NCBI GenBank assembly: GCA_037178975.1
Contig: JASJZH010000004.1
Location: 6,448,001-6,512,000, forward strand
Direction: 5' to 3'
From: Oscheius tipulae
Taxonomy: Eukaryota; Nematoda; Chromadorea; Rhabditida; Rhabditidae
Length of the DNA: 64,000 nucleotides
Every line of letters begins with the position of its first letter. Within the stretch, counting starts at the first letter, position 1. The position numbers and the translations under genes are program-made. Shown piece by piece: positions 1 to 12,232 of the stretch. The notes under the pieces are model-generated. The model saw only the letters and a list, made by a program, of their open reading frames with translations, made no database searches and had not been told where the DNA came from.

Positions 1-685
1 TTCCACATCAAGGCTACCTGTTTCTTGCCAAAAAGTCGATTGAACACAGAGGAAATAGTCAAACCCATCTTAGTACTTCTGTAGATTCAACACCTGAAAC
101 GTAAACATGTTGATCGCAAAGCTTTATCAAAAGTAAAGTTGATGTATCAAGCTGAGAAATTTTTACGGTAATGTTACTTGGTAAATAGCGAAAATTCAAA
201 CGTCACATAAAGAGGTGGAGAGGCAAATGGAAGTAAAATATGAGCAAACACAGAGAAAACAAGAGAAATGAGGCAGCCACCTTGATGACCAACCAACACG
301 TGTAAATTCGATGGCGGGGATCGTAGCGGGACCCGTGCCTACAGTCCTTTGAGTTTTTTGAGAAAAGGGGGAATTTTCTCAGAGGCCAAAAAAACTAGAA
401 AGAGCAAAATTCAGCTTGCTGCGGTTGTCAGTCTGGCGGGAAAATTGACAAGAAGAAATGGATCAAAATAGCGACTAGTAGGAATGGAGACAAAGCAGAT
501 CAAACTCGGGATGTTTTGAAAATGAAAAAAAACGTTTTGTCGTGACAGGACGCACGGTGTCTTGAAACGAGTTTAAAAGATAAACACCGTTAGTTTTTCT
601 ACTTTTGGGTCTTCTCATTTTTTCGTTTCATGTAGACTTCTAACTTATTTTCGTGAAAACTAGTAAACTTTTTCTACTTCAGATC
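1..685. other. 5' flank without a recognised gene
   Basis: No convincing coding exon was seen on either strand. The last part, up to the TTCTACTTCAG acceptor at about 672-682, is probably the promoter or outron of the pseudokinase gene that starts at 686. Confidence 0.4.
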
Positions 686-2827
686 ATGCCACTAGCCAAA
701 AGGAAGACCAAGTCGACCGCCAAACAAGAGCCGAAGCGATCAGCTGTCAAGAAGTCTAAACCATCGGTTATGAAGAAGTCCAAGTCGTCAATTTCAAGAA
801 AATCCAAGCCGTTGATCATAAAGAAGTCCAAGCCGGTGATTCCAACGATGCTTAACCCCGCGATTTTAAAGAAGACCAAGCCGTCAGCTCCGACAATGTC
901 CACACCATCGCCTGTGGAGAAGACTAAGGTTCCAGCTCAAGGAAGGCTTACGCTGTCAGCTGTAACGAGATCTAAAACACTGGCCGTGCAGACGACCAAA
1001 CCGTTAACGAAGGAGAAGCCAAAGCCTGTTTATATATTTTCGGAAATGTCGACCGGCGAAGAGTCTGAGCTATCGATCATTGAGAGGCCAAAGACATCGG
1101 TTAGCAAGAAACTTTCAGTCAGCAAGAAGACCACACCCACGATCAACAAAAATCTGTCGGCGAGAAAGAAGTCCAGACCCTTGGCTGATGCTGACGATGT
1201 GATCCTAACGACCAAGGCAGATTTCAATTTCGATATTAAGAATACGGGCCTTTTCATGCAGAAATGGATCGTAAGTTGCGTTTTCTTCGCTCCTCTTGAT
1301 CTCCGGTTTCCAGCTGCTCGACAAAATTCCTATAATACCTCACTCTTCGCCCGTCTATCGAGTTGTAACCAAAGACGGAATTTACGGAGATCTGCGCTGC
1401 TTCACGAAGGAGGAACATCCTCGACTCAACATGGAACTCATGTGCCTGGACAAGGTGTCTTACCCTCGTTCCTTAGTAACTATACGTTTCATTTAGATGG
1501 AAAAACAAGGCAACGGTCACATGTTTCGCAAAGTCTGCGAGATGAGAATGGTCAACAGCGAAAAGGACGGATTTATGACTTACGTGGTCACTTATCACAG
1601 ACCGGGAATTCCATTGTCTAACATTAGTTCTAATACGAAAATTCTCGATGCCGCAAGTGGAACGAGGTTTGGTGTCGAGATGATCGAGGTACTTTTCGAT
1701 GTTTTCTCTCCAATTCGACTGATTCAGATTGTGGAGAACCTTGCGAAGGCCAAGATCCTGATGAAGGATATAAGCCCGGATTATTTCGTCATTGATCAGT
1801 ACAGCTCGAAGCTCTTTCTCTCTAATGCCTCCAGTCTAATCGGAAATGCGGAAAGGTTCAATATTAACAAAAACTTCGCCTTTCCCTCGTGGAAAGGTTC
1901 ATTTGAACACGCACCGTTGAGATGGCATATGGAACCAGGTAGCTCTTTTTTTTGGGTTCACCAATGAATTAGCTCTTCAGGTGCACCTTTGACGGAAGGA
2001 GACGTGGTTGAAAGCGCCTTCTACGTCTTCTTGGACATGATTGGAAAACTGCCCTGGAAGTCCTGTGAAATGATCGACATCGTTGACAAGAAGCAGAAGT
2101 TAAATACGTCCGATATGAATCTGCTGAGAACTTCCGAGCTGCCTCCATCGTTAGTTTTCTTCCCATTTAGGTATTAAACTAGTGTTCAGCTTAATCACGT
2201 GCATGATGATTATCCGTCGTGGTCAAATGCTAGATGTCTGCCGTACTAAAGACGCATCGAGTAGCACCATTCTTCTTCACAAATTCAGAGAGCATGGTAT
2301 CAATGGAAAACCGGTCCCGACAGCTGCTATGGTATGTCTCCTGTCTTGTTCCTCGAAAAAAAAATACGTTTAGATAGAATACGGAGCGATTTACACGGCC
2401 ATGCGCACCTTCGGCGGTATTGGAAATGCGTTTGCGAACCTTCCTCTGCCGGCCTCCTTGACGAAGCCGCCTCCTGATCCGACCAGAGCTGCCCTAATGG
2501 ATCAGCTGATGCGTCAGAAGCTGGAACGAGATGCTCTCATTATAGAAATTCAGGCCTTGCATAAAATTGTTAATGCTAGGTATAATAACTTTTCAACGAG
2601 ATAATATAACAGTTTCCAGACATATTCATACCAAGCAGCTGGAAGCCGAAGTGAAAAACAACGAGCGCTTCATTGCGAAATACGTCTACCAGGCGGAGGA
2701 CATTCGCGAATTGAAGTTTGAACCACATGCTGCTCCTATGGAGGAGACGACAAATCTGATGTGTCCAGCTGCCGTAATGGATGAGCCTCCTTGTTTTGGA
2801 CACGAATACAGTCTCCAGGAGCTCTAA
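686..2827 (+). CDS. Casein kinase 1-like pseudokinase with a long basic N-terminal tail
   Basis: Exons 686-1270, 1314-1454, 1497-1938, 1981-2149, 2190-2331, 2374-2579 and 2620-2827 join in frame to 630 residues. Introns are 40-43 nt. The ATG follows a TTCTACTTCAG acceptor. The first ~180 residues are a basic low-complexity tail made of repeated K-K-S-K-P-like units. The middle aligns by eye with the nematode-expanded CK1/TTBK-like kinase fold: an N-lobe, a degenerate catalytic loop (MKDISPDYFVI where active CK1 has HRDIKPDNF) and a C-lobe segment (ESAFYVFLDMIGKLPWKS). The loop Lys and Asn are replaced and the DFG position reads roughly SNASS, so catalysis looks unlikely. The last ~130 residues look helical or coiled coil. 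Inference: a pseudokinase scaffold, perhaps germline-expressed like many nematode CK1 relatives. The kinase-fold call is fairly secure; the role is unknown. Confidence 0.75.
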
Positions 2828-2980
2828 ATCAACTTTTGTTATGTTCTTCATTCCTTTTTGCCTCAATCTTGTTAGTTCGACTTAAACTTGTTTTCTCTCT
2901 CTTTTCCTCACTTTAATATTGGTTCTAGCCAAGTCTATTTGCTGCCGATTATTAGTTCGTTATTTATCAAATCAGAACAG

Positions 2981-4553
2981 ATGGCTTCCATTGAAGAAAC
3001 AGAGACGAAGCGCGACATACGGACAAGACTGAAAAGAAAACCATTCGCCGGTTTGTGCTGTTTTTGGCTGAGTAAAACCGCTCATTTGAAGGAATTGGAG
3101 AGGCGGACGTAGTCGGATACTTTCCCCATCAAAAAGTTCCGAGTCATGTAACGATCCGCGAGCATAAAGTCGACTCTCGCATCGTCTATTCCGTCAAAAC
3201 CGAAGTTTTGTGATTTCTTACCAGTTAATCAACACATTTAGCCCAAATCAGACTGCGTTGTGGAACTCGGAACCGAAATGAGCAGCCTTGACAATGGGTT
3301 TGATTATGCGGTAGTGGCTGTGAACAAGAATACAGGAGAGACCCAATGGAGACCGGCCAAAATGTTCAAGTTTGAGGGCAGATTCGGCGATAATCCGGAG
3401 TCTATTATTGGAATCAAGTCAGTTTAATCTTACTATGCCAAGTGGCTTGAGACCGATCTATACTCTGACAAATGACTTTCAGAAGACCTGACGCTGTCGA
3501 CTATTCTGCGAACAACACCATCACAATGGATTCGTGGGCTATGAAGCGGCATCAATTGACGGAAAGTTTCGGTTCCTCCATGAAGAAGAAGATTCAAGAC
3601 GCGGCTTATAGAAGATCCGTCAACGAGGTCAACTTCTTTCCCTATCATCTAATCGCTTGAGTTACAGAGTGTCCTCGATGAGATGGTCAAGACGAGTTTC
3701 GCTTCTGATACTGTCATCAAGGGCAAAACTGAAGCCAAACTCGAGGATATCACCCTCGTTCAGCATGCCGACTCGTCCATTTTGCCGCCAGCTGTACAGG
3801 CTGAACTGCCGAAGGATATCTATCCGGTGGAGATGTTCGTTTCTCCGGAAGATGCCGAACAGATGAGAGAGAAGGCGGAATGGAGAATCAAGATGCCCAA
3901 GGCTGAACTCCTGGAAAGTGGTTAGTCTTTAGTCAGTTACTTTGCAAAAATAAGTCTCAGGGTGGTCCGATATCGTATTCAAGTCGTGTCCTGACTACTT
4001 TAGCTACTATGGTGCTAAGGCAGTCGGCTTCGAACTTCTTGCTTTCCAAGTCTACGTTCTCGGGGTATGTGCTCCTTCGTTTTTTTATCATTCCCATTTT
4101 CAGAAAATGTCAAAGAACAAGTCGATCGTTATGAGTGATATGGACAACGCTCCGTTCGACCTGGCCGTTGTTCAAAAGGTCCAAGTCGAGTACATGCGTT
4201 AGTTACTCTCTTATTCACCTAGATTCAATACTTCAGCCAAGGAGGTCGACCGTGGAGTGTCAGGTAAAGCCATCCGTCGAATGATCTTCAGTTCCGAAGA
4301 GAAACAGCGTCTGGCTGCCTATACTCTAGCTTTGGCTCTAACCCTCAGTCCCGGATGTGCTCTACCCGTTTCTCTCTGGGAAGGCGCCCTCGGAATGCCT
4401 CCGAAACAGTGCGAAAAACTCCTTATTGCCCTCGGTTGCTCCTTGTCCTTCTGCAGCATGGAGGAGTCACTGCGCACAGGTTCGCTCCAATCAGCTCGAC
4501 TCTTGCGCCCTCCAGAGCTGAACAAAAAGACTCCGAGAAAGATTCGTCGCTGA
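2981..4553 (+). CDS. rpoa-49: RNA polymerase I subunit RPA49 (A49-like, POLR1E)
   Basis: Exons 2981-3050, 3092-3204, 3242-3417, 3483-3627, 3668-3920, 3961-4064, 4104-4197 and 4237-4553 give 423 residues, close to the usual family length. The ATG lies directly after AGAACAG, an acceptor-like site. The N-terminal half resembles the RPA49 dimerisation domain. The hallmark of the family, a GS-K-K-K-basic linker (SFGSSMKKKIQDAAYRR), lies near residue 140. The C-terminal half carries the tandem winged-helix region (IYPVEMFVSPED near residue 200) and ends in a basic tail. In other eukaryotes A49 pairs with A34.5 to support Pol I initiation and elongation on rDNA in the nucleolus. It starts 153 bp after the pseudokinase stop on the same strand, so the two may form an operon. 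A possible 36-nt in-frame intron (about 4479-4514) near the end is unresolved. Confidence 0.85.
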
Positions 4554-5809
4554 TTTCCCATTAGATTTGATATTCCTGGTAACGTTAAAACATGTTTTGT
4601 TGAAATCAATGAATAGGTTCTTTTTAGATGATTCAGATCAATTTTTGGTTCCGGTGTAATAATTGACGTCGATCTTCTGTGCGCGACTGACCCGTTCGAC
4701 GTGTTTTTCCTCGCCAAAAAGACGTCCTTCACGCTATTGTTCGCCGCCTGATTCACGCGATTCAAATCCGACCTGCTTCTTGACACAAATCACAAGTCGC
4801 TGTCAAATTTGGCGAGTGGGATGGGGCATGTCCTCCTCCGTTGCAACCTGTGTCAATAGGTTCCATCTTACTTCAATTCGGCTCCTCTAACAGCCATCTT
4901 TGGCATAAAAGCTCTCCCTTGGCGACGTGTCGCCAGGTGATTCAAGAACTTCCGAGATGCAGCTGTCAGCATAGGCATTCTTTAATGTTTTTGCTGTATC
5001 AGGAAGTGCAATTTGTAGAACCCAGTTAGCCCGAGTAATCCTATTTCAAAACTAGTTCGTCTGATCTCACGCTACTTTCTCTTTTATTTTTTTTTGTGCG
5101 TGGTACGAGATATTTCTAAATGTTTTATTTGGACAGCTTCTTTTGATAGTTTTGTGCTTATTTGTCGCTTGATTGTCAGCAAAAACAACGAATGTTATCT
5201 ACTTGTTTTGACATTCAGAAGCATTAGTATCTTATTTTTCGACGGGTCATGTCAAAGTGGCTCACATATTGGTTAGCAACATGTTGCTTCTATTTTTTTA
5301 ACAACAAGCATCTTTGGACGAACTGAGTGCGAACGACGCCGTTTCAAGGTCAAACTGCAGTAGTAATGTGGCCAAGCGTTGAATGGCAACTGCTCTTTTC
5401 CCACTAAAACGGTTTTGCAAATGAGCACTGACTCATTGCCAGCGTTCCTTTCCCTCATTTCCATAATTCCCAGCTCGAAGTTTATGAGTCAGACCCTGTT
5501 GGGACATAAATAGACCAATAGTAACGCAACTTCTGTTTGACTGGTCTCCTGTCGACAAACAGCGCGATGGTCATTCGGCTCTCCTTCAAAGGAAACGTCG
5601 TTCTGGCTCGTTTCGTATCTTCGTTTTGAGTTTCATTGGTGGTTTGAATCTGAACTTTGAACCAATCTGTAATGGATAATCGAGAGATACTCATCCTCTT
5701 TTTATTGTTCTTTTTTGGACGCAACAATTGATTCAATCTCCACCCTCTCTCTGAAAATCCTGTTTCCTCTCGGCCAAGTTCACACAATAACAACCAGTCA
5801 CAATTATAG
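4554..5809. other. Intergenic region, no gene resolved
   Basis: About 1.25 kb between RPA49 and the MFS gene. A stretch at about 4645-4750 (+) reads open with coding-like composition, but I could not attach it to a start or to neighbouring exons. The 3' end probably holds the promoter of the gene at 5810. Confidence 0.35.
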
Positions 5810-7982
5810 ATGAAATCCGCCAAAAGACTCGACAGTATTCCCTCGGAAGTCTTCGACGAATTCTCCTTGGAACCTCCACTTTCTCCCGGAAGGATTGGTA
5901 ATATTATTTTAGCATTTTGTAACAAAAATGTTCAGTGTCAATTAAGAAGAAGCAATCCATGACAGAAGAAACTGACTGGAGGTCGGTCAAAGTTGCCGGA
6001 GTAGTCTTTTTTCTCTCCATGCTGGAGAATACCGTCGTCGGGATGGGAGAATGGCCCTACATGCACCAGGTTCGTCTATTGAAGTATCTATCTGGTTTTT
6101 TTTTTTGCTCAGGTCGTGAAAGTAAATTTTATCCAGTCGAAATAGCCAAGTCTTGTTGCGCGTGATCGGCCTATTCCAACTGCCGATCATAGCCTCAAAA
6201 TATCTTGACCGTTGGTTTCCGCCCTCACGGAATGTCCAAACATATTAGGTAATCGCGATTAGCAGTAGTGTTTACTCAGGGCGGAAACATAGGGAGTCGT
6301 ACACAACTGTTACGATCTACAGTGAATGATACATTCTAGATAGACGCCAATGCTACGGCAGCATTCTTCGGAACAGCTTCGGCGGTATCAAAAGTGGGAA
6401 AGATCATATTTGCTCTGGTCTTCTCGTACTGGACTTATAGAACGAAGACTGTCAGGTGTGGTCCAACAAATAACAAAGAGACTATCCTCTAGACCTCCCC
6501 TGATTGCTGGCCGCTTGATTGCATTCGTAGGATGTCTTCTCTATCTCTCAGTCGAGTTCCTCCCGACAGGAAGAAGGTATCTGATGATGTGTTGCTATCT
6601 CCTTTTCGGAATTGCTAGCAGTGAGTCTTTGAATCCGATTCGTTGAAGAAGAAAGCAACTTTCAGGTAGTTCAGCTGTTCTGCGAGTCTATTTGGTCGCC
6701 GTTAGTACAGCTCAGGACCGATCAAGAGCGTTCGCTACTGTGGCTTTGGCGGTAACACTTTCCATTGTTGCTGGACCTGGTTTGTTTGAACCCAAATTGT
6801 CCAAACTCAAGAGTTTCAGTAACGCAACTTGCCTTTTCTGGGATCAAGTATCCGGGAGCCACAATACTTCCTCACATCCACTTCCATCTCTACTCTGCTC
6901 CTATCTGGATCGCGACCTTCGTCAACTTTGCTTCAATCGCCGTGGTTGTCACACTACTCGAAGAAAAACTTCTATCCTCCAAACCAACTAAAAAGGAGGA
7001 TGAAGAAGACGAGTCAGTCTTCTCGTTGGAAGGCTTCAAACAGAAACTGGCACTTTTGCGGAAATCAGACATTGCCTGGGGCTTAGTTCTTCTTTGTTGC
7101 ATGGAGAAGGTGGTCACAGGCATCACTCCTTCAACTCTCATGACGTGAGAGAGATTGTATAAAGAAGAAGATATGTATTCAGGGTGGGATCACCATTGAA
7201 GATGGCAGTGTTCGGATGGGATGGTCAAAAGACAGTGAGAATTACTTCCATCACTATGGCTATCAGCGGAATTATGGCTATTTTGGTAGCTGCAGTCTTC
7301 ATGGGATCGAGATTCACCAAATTGTGAGTTTCTCCTTAATTCTATTAATGTATCTTCAAACAAGGGTCTCTGTAAGTAGGAAATAATCTGCGATCCTCTA
7401 GCGTTTTCTAACAGTTTGAGAAATGTGTAAAGTTCAGAGTGCCAGCGAGAACCTCCTTCTTGTTCGCCATCACGATCTCAATCTTCTTCTACATTGGAAC
7501 TTCGCCTCTTCCTGGTCTTAACCAGCCTCTTCCTGCCTACAACGGTACATCGTTTTAAAGTCAATTGGAACTCAAACACGTTTCAGCGACCACCGGAGAT
7601 GGCTGCAATCCCTCAGCTTACAGTTGGTGCACTACAGCGGAAGGTCCTCATCCTCTGATCTACATCTTGGTCTCGGTCTGTGTTCTCGGCATTGCCATGC
7701 CAATCGTTCACATTTCCCTGGATACGGTTTATTCCAAAGTTCTCCAAAACATCGACCAAAGTTTGATGCAGGGACTGATCGTTGCCTTCGAGGACATAAT
7801 AATGATCATCGGGCCTGTTTACTCATCGTCAGTTTGTTTGGTAGTCAAATTGAAAAGGGCTTTTCAGGAATGTTTTCACTCGATTCGGTCAGACACCGCT
7901 ATGGATTGCGAACGGCTGTGTGACTCTTCTCGGTGCCTTGGCATGGCTACTTCACTTACGAAAACTCAAGTGGTACAATTGA
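5810..7982 (+). CDS. Major facilitator transporter, MFSD8/CLN7-like
   Basis: Exons 5810-5897, 5936-6069, 6340-6455, 6493-6620, 6666-6779, 6820-7144, 7183-7323, 7438-7544, 7587-7827 and 7868-7982 give 502 residues (human MFSD8 has 518). The ATG follows ATTATAG. After a ~40-residue acidic/polar head come about twelve hydrophobic segments. The first extracellular turn reads WPYMHQ-IDANATAAFFG, which matches the WPYLQ-K-ID..A..FLG stretch of MFSD8. A long charged loop (KKEDEEDE, near residue 250) divides the two six-helix halves. CLN7 is a lysosomal membrane protein reported to act in chloride or solute transport, and it is mutated in neuronal ceroid lipofuscinosis. Lysosomal location here is inferred. 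The 270-nt third intron contains a decoy exon-like stretch that would introduce a stop. Nematodes carry several paralogs of this family, so exact orthology is uncertain. Confidence 0.8.
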
Positions 7983-8542
7983 TATGGGTATGAGATTAAT
8001 AACGAGTAATGCTTTTGTAAATAAACATGTTCACAAACTCGTGTGAACTTGAATATGAGTTCATGAGAAACTTTCTGAATGCTCGAAGAAGCTGCTTCTT
8101 TGCTGCCGGAATGAGAGAAGGTTGTGCGGCAGTGTTTGATTTTCAGGATATAGCTTTCGTTCTCGAGCCATTTCAATGTGCTACAAATGTGAATGACACA
8201 CTATTCTACGCTGTGGCTATTCTTACCATTTTCTACACTGCTCAATCCCGCGACATTCATCTATGTCGCTAAAGACTTCACAAGAAAACGTGAAAATCAG
8301 AGTCGTCTTTCTGCTGACAGACGGAGATAGATGCATGCAGGTCAAAGGAGGGAGAAGGCTTCTTCAAGCTAATATTATTGTCAGAACTGTCCCCATCAGT
8401 CAGTTCAGAATTTGACTCGAAATCTACTCCACGTCCTAGGCATGCTGCTCGGAACCTGCGACTGGAACTAGTATTTGGCCGAATGGTTCCAATTTCTTTA
8501 TGGTAGTGCCGCCTGGTCTCGACCCGTGAGAAAAAAAATGTT
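7983..8542. other. Intergenic region between convergent genes
   Basis: 560 bp between the 3' ends of the MFS gene (+) and the unrecognised gene (-). It should contain both 3' UTRs. AATAAA occurs near 8020 (GTAAATAAAC). No gene seen. Confidence 0.4.
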
Positions 8543-9777
8543 TCACAATCGAATGCGATCGTCTTCTAGTACAACTGTCCGTAACGACTGCCAGTAGCTC
8601 TCAAAGATTATAACGAGTTGTGTGAAAATGTTCATTTCCTGATCATAAAACACATTGGAGAGATCCGTTCCATACCCGACCACAAGTTTATACACGTGAA
8701 TCCTACACCAGTACCCATTGCTCACTGATTGAACTCTTCTTTCTCTGTTTTCTAACTTTGGGAACCAAGAAGTCGGCCAGAGTGATAGTCGGCGGCTTTG
8801 GAAGTTCAACTTCCGTCTCATCAATCTCTTCTGAATAGTCCTAAACTGCGTTTAAACTTGGATAAACTGTCGTGTAAACCTGGTCAAAGTTCAGGCCGTT
8901 CATCTCCCAGATAGCTGTGACATAGCTCCCGTCGTCTGTTTTAACTACATCCGAGTTTATGCGCGAGCCTTCGGTCGGGGGACGACAGTACTGATCTCTG
9001 GCGTCGTGCCAAAATTTCCATCTGAAAGGCGATGTTGAAAAAATAGTTTTCAAAAGACCACCTCTCACTGTTGTGAAGTTTTTTGTTTAGTTTGAACTCT
9101 TTGACGTGGTACTGAATGTGAATCTTCAATTCCATCGACAGCGGATCGGGTTCGATGATTTTCTGACTGTTGTTGAACTTTCCTTTCTTCAATTTGAAGC
9201 TATCTGGAGTCTTGACAGAGAACTCGTGGAAATCTCTAGAATTGGTTATTTGAGAAGCAGTAAACGACAAAACTAACGTGTCGGAGTATCGGAAAAAGGG
9301 ATTCTCTCTAAAAAATGCCCATAGATGTCCATGAGGAGCATTCATGAACTGACCAGTGTTACCAGTTCGATACTCGTTGAACTTAAGAAGGGAAAGAGAC
9401 GAGATAGCTTCTTTCGGTTCGAGCAAATCTTCGGCAGTTTTCTTTGCCATCTCCCAGCGTTTCGCTTTCCCCAAAGAGTACTGAACTTGGAAGTGATTCA
9501 TCCCAGAAGTGTCGTTCGACATTGTCTTTGTGATCTGAATCAAATTTTCAAAAGATAAATTGTATTCACGTACCTTATCAAAGAGTTTCTCTTGACTCTT
9601 CCATGAGAAAGTGTTGGGGTCGACAGCCTCGACAATAATAATCTTCGAGATGACACCGTCCTTCTTCCATAGCTCGCGATAGCGATGAAGCTGTTTGTGG
9701 TTCAGACGACGCTTGGGAGTTTCATGTTTTGTGATGGGGACCACTTCATCGTGGGTAATTTCCACCGATTCGGGCAT
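8543..9777 (-). CDS. Unrecognised 332-residue protein
   Basis: Read on the minus strand, exons 9777-9574, 9534-9278, 9235-9062, 9021-8880, 8840-8715 and 8638-8543 join in frame. Introns are 39-42 nt except the last (76 nt). The ATG at 9777 follows GGTTTTCAG. I recognise no domain. The first 60 residues are rich in His, Lys and Arg and predicted cytosolic. The middle is mixed alpha/beta in character with many aromatic and basic residues. Near residue 260 there is an acidic patch (DYSEEIDETEVEL), followed by a Pro-rich and then a basic stretch (PKVRKQRKKS). The C-terminus is hydrophobic/amphipathic. There is no signal peptide or clear membrane helix. If the fourth intron is not removed, the protein would stop earlier at 8841 (271 residues); the spliced form uses the typical intron size and adds coding-like sequence. 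Confidence 0.6.
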
Positions 9778-10214
9778 GCTGAAAACCATTAAGAGTAACT
9801 GCCGAAGAGACGCGAGAGAGGTTCATCAGAATTGGAGAAAAGTAATTGTTAATACTAAATTTTAAATGCTGTTTCGTATCTCATTCAAGGGGCTACCAAT
9901 ATAGAAAGTCGACTGAAATTGCAGGCTAGACAAATCAAGTACTTAGGACTGTTTAAAAAAAGTTGAGAACGAATAATCAGCTGTGAGAGATGCTGACGAA
10001 TCTGTCGTTCGACTGAGCTTTTATATCAGCTCTATTGTTGACGCTCGCCTCTTTCCCCCACGTTGTGTCCGGGCAACGCACGTGCGTGCAATATTTCGCA
10101 ATAGGCTGCTTTGACTCTTTCTCTCTCTGTTCTTTGTCTAAATCTTCGCTAAAGTGAACGATTTAATTGACATGGAAAACCCGTGAATAGTAAAAAAGGA
10201 TAAAAGCTAGAATT
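9778..10214. other. Intergenic region between two minus-strand genes
   Basis: 437 bp. It should hold the promoter of the 8543-9777 gene. A TATA-like TTTTATATCAG lies at about 10019-10029. No coding exon seen. Confidence 0.35.
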
Positions 10215-12232
10215 CTATGTCCATTTCTCATATTTTCTACTGGTAGCCATCCACTCGGGATGTGTTAATCGTTCGATCGGAATACCAGAATTCAGCTCGA
10301 CGGTCGGCATGCGACTGTAGCTTATCGCGCTAAAGTGTCCCGGATCGCGACCTCTCCTTCGAAGCTCCTGCAAAAAAAGGTCGTTCTCTGATCTCGGTCG
10401 TTCTCTGAACCTTGGCCAGGCAAATATAGGCGGCCGGCTGGAGACTGAAGAACATTTTGTGCGCTAGAAGTTCTGGTCGTTTCAACAGCATTGGAAGGTC
10501 TTCTGCTCCGAAATGACACATTGGATTGTCTAGAAGTTTCATGATTTTGATCTCGATGACTATTTACCTCCACACCATTTCTTCATCTTGTAGACTTCTA
10601 GTCGAGCTATGGAAGTGGAACCGACGTGACTAGTCGACTGGATGTGCGAGGTGTTTTCTCCAAACATTTTCTGCTGTAGATACAAAAGGTCTTGACCATA
10701 GAAAGACCCAGGTGCTTTCAGTTCTGAAAATTGGAATTAGTGATAGTTCTAAACCCTTTGTACCTCTCTTGTTACCAGCTACAGTAGCCCAGAAAGTCTC
10801 AAATGGCATGTGCGTCTTGTTCAGATAGTTCAACAGTACATCAATCTCTCTATTCATCACAATATGATCAGCTGCAGCTCTCGGCAGAGCAACACCCATC
10901 TCTCCTTGGTACAATGTAAATGGCGGAGGATCAGACTGGAACAGCTATTATGCGGGAACATTCGGCGGGTTCAGATTTTTACGAGGATAAGGACATTTTA
11001 GATGAAAGTGCACGCAAAAGTTCGTAAGATCTCACCCGTCGGATTCCGTAACGCCACTCGGAGTAAGGGTAGAACTCGGTGTTGATTGATCCGTTCAAAG
11101 CCTTCAGGATTCGGACCATTTCAAGATTGGTTTTCAAGGGGATGTCATGGCTGGCAACAAACTGAAATTGGGAGATTTTGAGAGAGTCGGGGATAGTCGA
11201 AGTGTTATTTGAGACAATCTCAAACATCTTTACCTGGTAGTATTTCCAGTTGCTTCCTGAAGTAGTCAGGTCCGTCACGCATTGGTAGACATTGTTGAGA
11301 ACTCCCATTTTGTAAAGTGGAGGGAAGGACATGTCTCCTATCTAAACAAGCCGTTCTGCTTTTTTATAGACTACTCTTACTTGTACTCGGATGTTCTCGA
11401 AGCATCTTGGTATTCGAAGAAGGACGTTCTTGAACGGGGATTGAGATCTGTTGTCTATAGTGATACAGTACTGGTTTTGAGGCTGGTAGAGCAGGCTCAG
11501 AGTGAATAGTACCTGAATAATGGTGATCGACTTCATTCTGCTTTTTGTTTCTTCTAGTTCGGAACAAGCGCATGTCAAGTCGTTAAATCGATATCGAAAG
11601 AGGAAGGGATTATGGAATTAGTGAAATTAAAAAGGCTTTTTTGCTCTTCTTGTGTGCACTGTCTGATCTTTACGGACAATATCCAACTTGAAAGTTTGTA
11701 TAAGAAACGGGTTGTTTCTACGCTTTAATTCTCCAAAATAAACATTAGAGCTCAGACAGAACAATTACTGTGACTGCTACAGGCTTACAAAGTGCAACGA
11801 ATACATACCTGCAAGATGTCGATATGGGCCAAGAATCCAAAGGCCAGAGGAAATGTTTTTTCTTCGGCAGAGAGTGGTGTCTTTTGGAAATGGAAGTACT
11901 TGTGCAGAGTGTCACAGCTAAATGCATAATGGTTTAGAGGAAAAACTCAAATCCCACATGGTGTCACTTTCCTCAAGTTCTCTCTGAATCGTTCTCGAAC
12001 CCAACTGCCACGTTCGGAACTTCTTGGCTTCCGTTGCTCCATCGTAGATTGCCTGACAGTTCAGCTTGATGTTCTCAATCTTCTCGTACTTTTCTCTGAA
12101 AAGTGATAAGTTCATTTATCGAGTCAAATGTTACCTGTAAACCTCGCTGGCCGTGTTGTAATAAGAGACTAAAATGAATCCGATGAGGCAGTATATAAAA
12201 CATAAGGCCATATATCGAAGTGCACATTTCAT
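10215..12232 (-). CDS. Core-2/I-branching beta-1,6-N-acetylglucosaminyltransferase (copy A)
   Basis: Ten exons: 12232-12135, 12095-11958, 11917-11809, 11512-11381, 11341-11234, 11161-11036, 10935-10776, 10723-10568, 10529-10411 and 10367-10215; 432 residues. The ATG follows a GATTCCAG acceptor. A short cytoplasmic head and one membrane anchor (residues ~8-25) give the expected type II Golgi topology. Family signatures appear in order: CDTLHKYF with Pro-Leu-Ala, YQPQNQYC, WKYYQ, SHDIPLKTNLEMVRILKALN, a GEMGVALPR segment and PGSFYGQD. The C-terminal block (LLKRPELLAHKMF, QPAA) is typical of the nematode branch of the family (Pfam Branch). It would add beta-1,6-GlcNAc branches to O-glycans or related glycans. 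The donor of the seventh intron is ambiguous because two GT sites compete near 10768-10775. It lies head to head with a paralog at 13352-15951. Confidence 0.85.

Noticed and set aside
4645..4750. Open coding-like plus-strand stretch (IIDVDLLCATDPFDVFF)
   Set aside because: No start codon, no in-frame link to RPA49 or other exons; left unannotated.
4319..4786. 155-residue minus-strand ORF overlapping the end of RPA49
   Set aside because: It is the shadow of RPA49 coding exons and lacks any domain.
5482..5925. 147-residue minus-strand ORF over the start of the MFS gene
   Set aside because: Overlaps the first coding exon of the transporter antisense; composition is random.
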